From positions 124,001-188,000 of the IMG/VR virus record IMGVR_UViG_3300027299_000001: a DNA stretch of 64,000 nucleotides. One strand, 5' to 3'. Positions within the stretch are counted from its first letter, which is position 1. Each line of letters starts with the position of its first letter. The notes under the pieces are model-generated. The model made no database searches and was not told the origin of the DNA. It saw nothing but the letters and a program-made list of their open reading frames with translations. Shown here in pieces: positions 61,273-64,000 of the stretch. This stretch comes from a virus. The position numbers and the translations under genes are program-made.

Positions 61273-61443
61273 TTAGCGAGAGATCAGAGCCCATTCTTGT
61301 TCCGTGAGAACCTTGACAGGAGCGCTCTTATTCAGCCGAGGCTTTCGGAATGACCAATGTTTCCTTGCCTTAGAGATGAAGATCGAAGCGCCCTCCGAGT
61401 GGATGCGGTTCTTCATTGTATTCGGTGTGGATGTGTTGCTCAT
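61273..61443 (-). CDS. Early 56-residue basic protein
   Basis: MSNTSTPNTMKNRIHSEGAS... with KARKHWSFRKPRLNK and a C-terminal TEQEWALISR. Not recognised. First gene of the operon 61443-60896; promoter 61449-61477 (TTGACT/TATATT). Confidence 0.72.
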   Translation of the reverse strand: MSNTSTPNTMKNRIHSEGASIFISKARKHWSFRKPRLNKSAPVKVLTEQEWALISR

Positions 61444-61495
61444 GAGATAATATAGCTTCGGGTTTTGTTTAAGTCAAATGGTTTGTGTGCATCGA

Positions 61496-61705
61496 TTATT
61501 GCTCATCATTTCCGACAAGATCCAAAGCAGCACCGATCTCTTTGGTGGTTTCTTTGCGAAGCCGCCTCTTGGCAATGGACATGGTGTACTTCTTGTGCCT
61601 ACGAATAGACCTGAACTTCCGACAGCAGTAACACCCAAAGACGCCACGCTTATTCCGACTGCCGTCGAGATTCTCTTTCTTTTGATAAGCACGTAGTTGG
61701 TCCAT
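61496..61705 (-). CDS. Early basic protein with CxCC motif
   Basis: 69 residues, basic, with GVFGCYCCRKFRSIRRHKK, a possible small metal site. Not recognised. Promoter 61711-61739 has TATATT but a poor -35 (GCTTGC at 17 bp, or TTGCAG at 15 bp). Confidence 0.7.
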   Translation of the reverse strand: MDQLRAYQKKENLDGSRNKRGVFGCYCCRKFRSIRRHKKYTMSIAKRRLRKETTKEIGAALDLVGNDEQ

Positions 61706-61750
61706 GTATTAATATATTTGGGTTGTGGAGACTGCAAGCTAATATGCAAA

Positions 61751-61801
61751 GGTGCAGTGGGATAATAGTCTGGACCATACAGAACTAAACCCCACTGCAC
61801 C
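61751..61801 (-). other. Structured element with 11-bp closing stem
   Basis: GGTGCAGTGGG and CCCACTGCACC enclose a 29-nt loop that can itself form an imperfect inner stem (AGTCTG / CAGAACT). It lies after the gene ending at 61821. It could be a terminator-like 3' structure or a small RNA element; there is no T-run. Confidence 0.45.
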
Positions 61802-61820
61802 CCAGAGACGAGAGGTTGCC

Positions 61821-62381
61821 TTATGGCTTTACTGTGTCGGTATTGCTACTGCACGTCCACTTCACCCCGAGCGGATAAGGACTAACCTGTGTCATTCCTT
61901 GGCCAGAATTTGGTACAAGCACAGCCAATATATTGTTGAAGGAGGCAGTGGTGTTGAGAAGGCTATTAACCGTAGCAACAAGGTGGCTGATAGTCTTTTC
62001 TTGTGCTGAGGTAATGTCCTTCAACCGTTCGATCTCCAAATACGCTCCTGTGAGATCAGACTCATTGTCATTTACCTTATTGACAAGATCATCGAAGTCG
62101 ATATCAAAGAGATCCGGAAGATCATCGAATCGTGATTCAATGTTTTCAATCCTATCTTCGTGTTCGTCTACTTGATCTTCCCGTCTGGATAGACGGGTGT
62201 CTGTTTCCTTCTCATTCGCCTCGATCTCTTTCTGAATCACCTTGATGGAGTTGCCGTGGTTCGATAGCACATTGGTGACCTCATCAACCCACTCAGTCAT
62301 GTCTTTGAATGCTTCGATGACATCATTTTCTGAAGGTGCCGTGTTTACACCAGCGAGGCGGAGGATTTGTTCTGCAGTCAT
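61821..62381 (-). CDS. Early long coiled-coil protein
   Basis: 186 residues from the ATG at 62381; a longer ORF start at 62432 lies in the promoter. A long coiled coil spans residues 45-130 (VIQKEIEANEKETDTRLSRR, VNDNESDLTGAYLEIERLKD), followed by a hydrophobic C-terminal part. It has a leader of about 20 nt after promoter 62404-62432 (TTGACG/TATATT), with ACCAAATAACA ending 2 nt before the ATG, as for gp32. Function unknown. Confidence 0.78.
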   Translation of the reverse strand: MTAEQILRLAGVNTAPSENDVIEAFKDMTEWVDEVTNVLSNHGNSIKVIQKEIEANEKETDTRLSRREDQVDEHEDRIENIESRFDDLPDLFDIDFDDLVNKVNDNESDLTGAYLEIERLKDITSAQEKTISHLVATVNSLLNTTASFNNILAVLVPNSGQGMTQVSPYPLGVKWTCSSNTDTVKP

Positions 62382-62428
62382 AATGTTATTTGGTATGTAT
62401 GTTAATATAGCTGAGGGGTTGTTTGCCG

Positions 62429-62752
62429 TCAATCCGGTTTCGTGATTTCCATGATAATTCCTTCGTTATTCATATGTTCTCTTTTCCAGGTCTCTGCTGC
62501 CTCCTTTGTTGAGAACGTAACCGGGCAGAAGTTATCTCGCCACCATACCCACGCCTTTGCTGGATTTGGCTTGACCCTCCATCGTGAAAGATCCGAACCC
62601 AAGTCAGGGCCATTTGCGGCCGACCCGGTTGGCACGCACCAACCTGCTGTGGCGTATTTGAATTCGAATAGCCGATCTGAATTTGCCGCGGCGAGCGCAT
62701 AGAATTCAGAAAGAGCTTTGCACTTGGTTTCGTAATTAGTTTTGCAGTCCAT
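62429..62752 (-). CDS. Early protein, paralogue of 62802
   Basis: 107 residues. Shares K.KALSEFY, GPDLGSDLSRWRVKP, a Trp/Val strand and a C-terminal EITKPD with the upstream neighbour of equal length. Tandem duplicate. Function unknown. Promoter 62758-62786 (TTGCAA/TATATT). Confidence 0.76.
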   Translation of the reverse strand: MDCKTNYETKCKALSEFYALAAANSDRLFEFKYATAGWCVPTGSAANGPDLGSDLSRWRVKPNPAKAWVWWRDNFCPVTFSTKEAAETWKREHMNNEGIIMEITKPD

Positions 62753-62801
62753 GTTTTAATATAGTTGAGGGTTGAGTTGCTTGCAAATGGCTTTTGCCAC
62801 T

Positions 62802-63125
62802 TCAGTCTGGTTTCACAAGTTCCTGGATCTTTCCCTTCCCATCAGCGTGTTCGTTATTCCATGACTCTGCATCTTCGAGATTCGAAAACGATGGTGCCGA
62901 CGTCAAGTGCCCCCTGACTATCCAATCACAATTAAGCCATACTACATATACTTTCTGCGTCATTGGCTTGACCCTCCAACGAGTAAGATCCGACCCCAAG
63001 TCGGGCCCGTGGCTTTCGTCGCCCCAACCACCAACCATGTAATTGAATTGAATTGGTTGATCGGGGTTCTTTACTGCTTCTGTGTAGAATTCGGCGAGCG
63101 CTTTGCGTTTAGCTTTGTAGTCCAT
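62802..63125 (-). CDS. Early protein, paralogue of 62429
   Basis: 107 residues with KRKALAEFYTEAV, GPDLGSDLTRWRVKP, and ending ELVKPD. Function unknown. Promoter 63131-63159 (TTGCAA/TATATT). Confidence 0.76.
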   Translation of the reverse strand: MDYKAKRKALAEFYTEAVKNPDQPIQFNYMVGGWGDESHGPDLGSDLTRWRVKPMTQKVYVVWLNCDWIVRGHLTSAPSFSNLEDAESWNNEHADGKGKIQELVKPD

Positions 63126-63167
63126 AAGATAATATAGAGGTGGGTTGTGTTGCTTGCAAGTAGTTTA

Positions 63168-63386
63168 TTAGGATTCGAGGGGCCAGTTCCCCCAGAGGAA
63201 GGCGGAAACGATCTGGTACCAATCCAAATCGGCCGTGAGATATTCCGGATACCGTTGCTGCATCACCTCCGTCATGAACCCGATCATCCCGTAATAGTCT
63301 TCCGGCGAATCAACCAGGATATCAACCCAATCGATTTGGTCAACCATCTCTTGTGTGTTCTTGTTGCTCCACTTCATTTTGTGCAT
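63168..63386 (-). CDS. Early acidic hypothetical protein
   Basis: 72 residues (MVDQIDWVDILVDSPEDYYGMIGF...), acidic and Trp-rich. Not recognised. Promoter 63392-63420 (TTGACT/TATATT). Confidence 0.73.
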   Translation of the reverse strand: MHKMKWSNKNTQEMVDQIDWVDILVDSPEDYYGMIGFMTEVMQQRYPEYLTADLDWYQIVSAFLWGNWPLES

Positions 63387-63430
63387 GAATTAATATAACA
63401 CCGGGTTTAGTTAAAGTCAAACAATAAACT

Positions 63431-63468
63431 GCGGAGGGGGAGTCTGACTCCCTAAGCTCCCCCTCCGC
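63431..63468 (-). terminator. GC-rich hairpin after early gene 63495
   Basis: Perfect 12-bp stem GCGGAGGGGGAG / CTCCCCCTCCGC with a 14-nt loop, just downstream of the gene ending at 63495. Confidence 0.6.
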
Positions 63469-63494
63469 GTTTCTTTCCCTCTTTCCCAGTTGCC

Positions 63495-63956
63495 TCAACC
63501 CGCCACCGATGCGGTCAGCTGACCATTGCGATCGTTAGCCTCTTCTGGGGCGTACCAAATGTAGTCAGGTTCCGTAGAACCTGGGAACGGTGTCGGCTCC
63601 GGGGTTGGTGCGGGGACCGACACTTCCTTCTGAGTCTTGTCTGGCTTAGGAGTCTTCACCTTTGGCTCTTTCGGAACCTTCTTTTCCTTTGCTTCCGTAC
63701 CGTCTTTCCGTGCATCCCGAGACTTGTACTCCAGGAACATTCGGACAATATCACCACCATAAGCAGCGAGACGCTTCTCAAAAACAGCTTGTTGACTCAT
63801 GCCCACCTTAGTTCCAGTGACGGAACAATACATGTGGAATGGTCGTTTTCCGTTTTGTTGGAAGGCATCAATCAGCTTAACCATCTCCGCAACCGACTTC
63901 TCGTCGTCACGAAGGATATGATTGCTATTCTTAATCAGTTCGTTTGTGTTGCTCAT
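63495..63956 (-). CDS. Early protein with GKRPFHMYCS motif, paralogue of 58012
   Basis: 153 residues. N-terminal domain GKRPFHMYCSVTGTKVGMSQQAVF and MFLEYKSRDARKD as in 58012-58455; C-terminal half Pro/Lys-rich (KEPKVKTPKPDKTQ, PAPTPEPTPFPG) and probably disordered. Unknown function. Promoter 63962-63990 (TTGACT/TATATT); this gene has no leader, unlike its paralogue. Confidence 0.78.
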   Translation of the reverse strand: MSNTNELIKNSNHILRDDEKSVAEMVKLIDAFQQNGKRPFHMYCSVTGTKVGMSQQAVFEKRLAAYGGDIVRMFLEYKSRDARKDGTEAKEKKVPKEPKVKTPKPDKTQKEVSVPAPTPEPTPFPGSTEPDYIWYAPEEANDRNGQLTASVAG

Positions 63957-64000
63957 GAGATAATATAGCTTCGGGTTTATTTTAAGTCAAACGGTTTGTC

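Larger units (their letters stand above)
54323..63990 (-). promoter_or_regulatory. Array of 30 early-type promoters
   Basis: Minus-strand promoters with -35 TTGACA-like, a 17-bp spacer and -10 TATATT-like. The -10 ends exactly 5 nt before the ATG in 28 cases. Their spans (-10 to -35) start at 54323, 54641, 54881, 55109, 55405, 55778, 56071, 56297, 56475, 56701, 57153, 57501, 57797, 57938, 58782, 59105, 59326, 59609, 59843, 60036, 60323, 60875, 61449, 61711, 62758, 63131, 63392 and 63962, each 29 bp. Two more (58489, 62404) have leaders. The spacer carries a conserved CAACCC just upstream of the -10. Confidence 0.85.

Overview
The window looks like part of a large T4-like (myovirus-type) phage genome; the host cannot be named from sequence. 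Recognisable T4-type proteins are the ssDNA-binding protein gp32, sliding clamp gp45, clamp loader gp44, portal gp20, prohead protease gp21, scaffold gp22, major capsid gp23, neck proteins gp13 and gp14, a gp15-like tail terminator, small terminase gp16, and baseplate wedge proteins gp25 and gp6. Terminase large subunit, sheath, tube and DNA polymerase are not in the window.

Layout. 0-6.2 kb: replication and nucleotide genes (possible gp59, gp32, GTP cyclohydrolase I, clamp, P-loop kinase). 6.2-14.9 kb: neck, tail terminator and a fibre cluster built on a 14-residue NSASWN repeat. 15-21.7 kb: head operon 20-13-21-small ORF-22-23. 21.7-26.2 kb: a DUF6884-like gene, gp16 on the minus strand, then queD-dut-gp44. 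26.2-37 kb: baseplate and large virion proteins. 37.1-37.55 kb: a tmRNA gene. 37.5-50.3 kb: small virion or core proteins, a nucleotidyltransferase-ligase fusion, queE, an ABC-type ATPase, thioredoxin, a PD-(D/E)XK nuclease and a PcfJ-like protein. 50.3-53.3 kb: five overlapping paralogous repeat-protein genes on the minus strand. 53.3-53.97 kb: a non-coding junction with tandem repeats. 54-64 kb: more than 30 small minus-strand genes of visibly higher GC content, almost all without recognisable homology.

Regulation. Two promoter classes are visible. Early-type promoters (TTGACA or TTGAAT, 17-bp spacer, TATATT-like -10) form a 30-member array over the small genes and also precede gp32, queE and the queD operon. 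T4-late-type boxes, (T)ATAAATA or (G)TAAGTA, sit 5-9 nt before many virion genes. In both classes the ATG lies about where transcription should begin, and Shine-Dalgarno sequences are almost absent, so I infer much leaderless or SD-independent translation.

How the genes fit together. folE, queD and queE cover the first steps from GTP to 7-carboxy-7-deazaguanine, suggesting a 7-deazaguanine DNA modification whose last enzymes lie elsewhere. Several late proteins start with short peptides ending in an (L/I)xE site, the cut site of gp21, so they are candidates for packaging in the head and delivery with the DNA. The most striking items are the leaderless promoter array, the tmRNA with an apparent 33-residue tag, the capsid-targeted nucleotidyltransferase-ligase fusion and the five-gene repeat-protein array.
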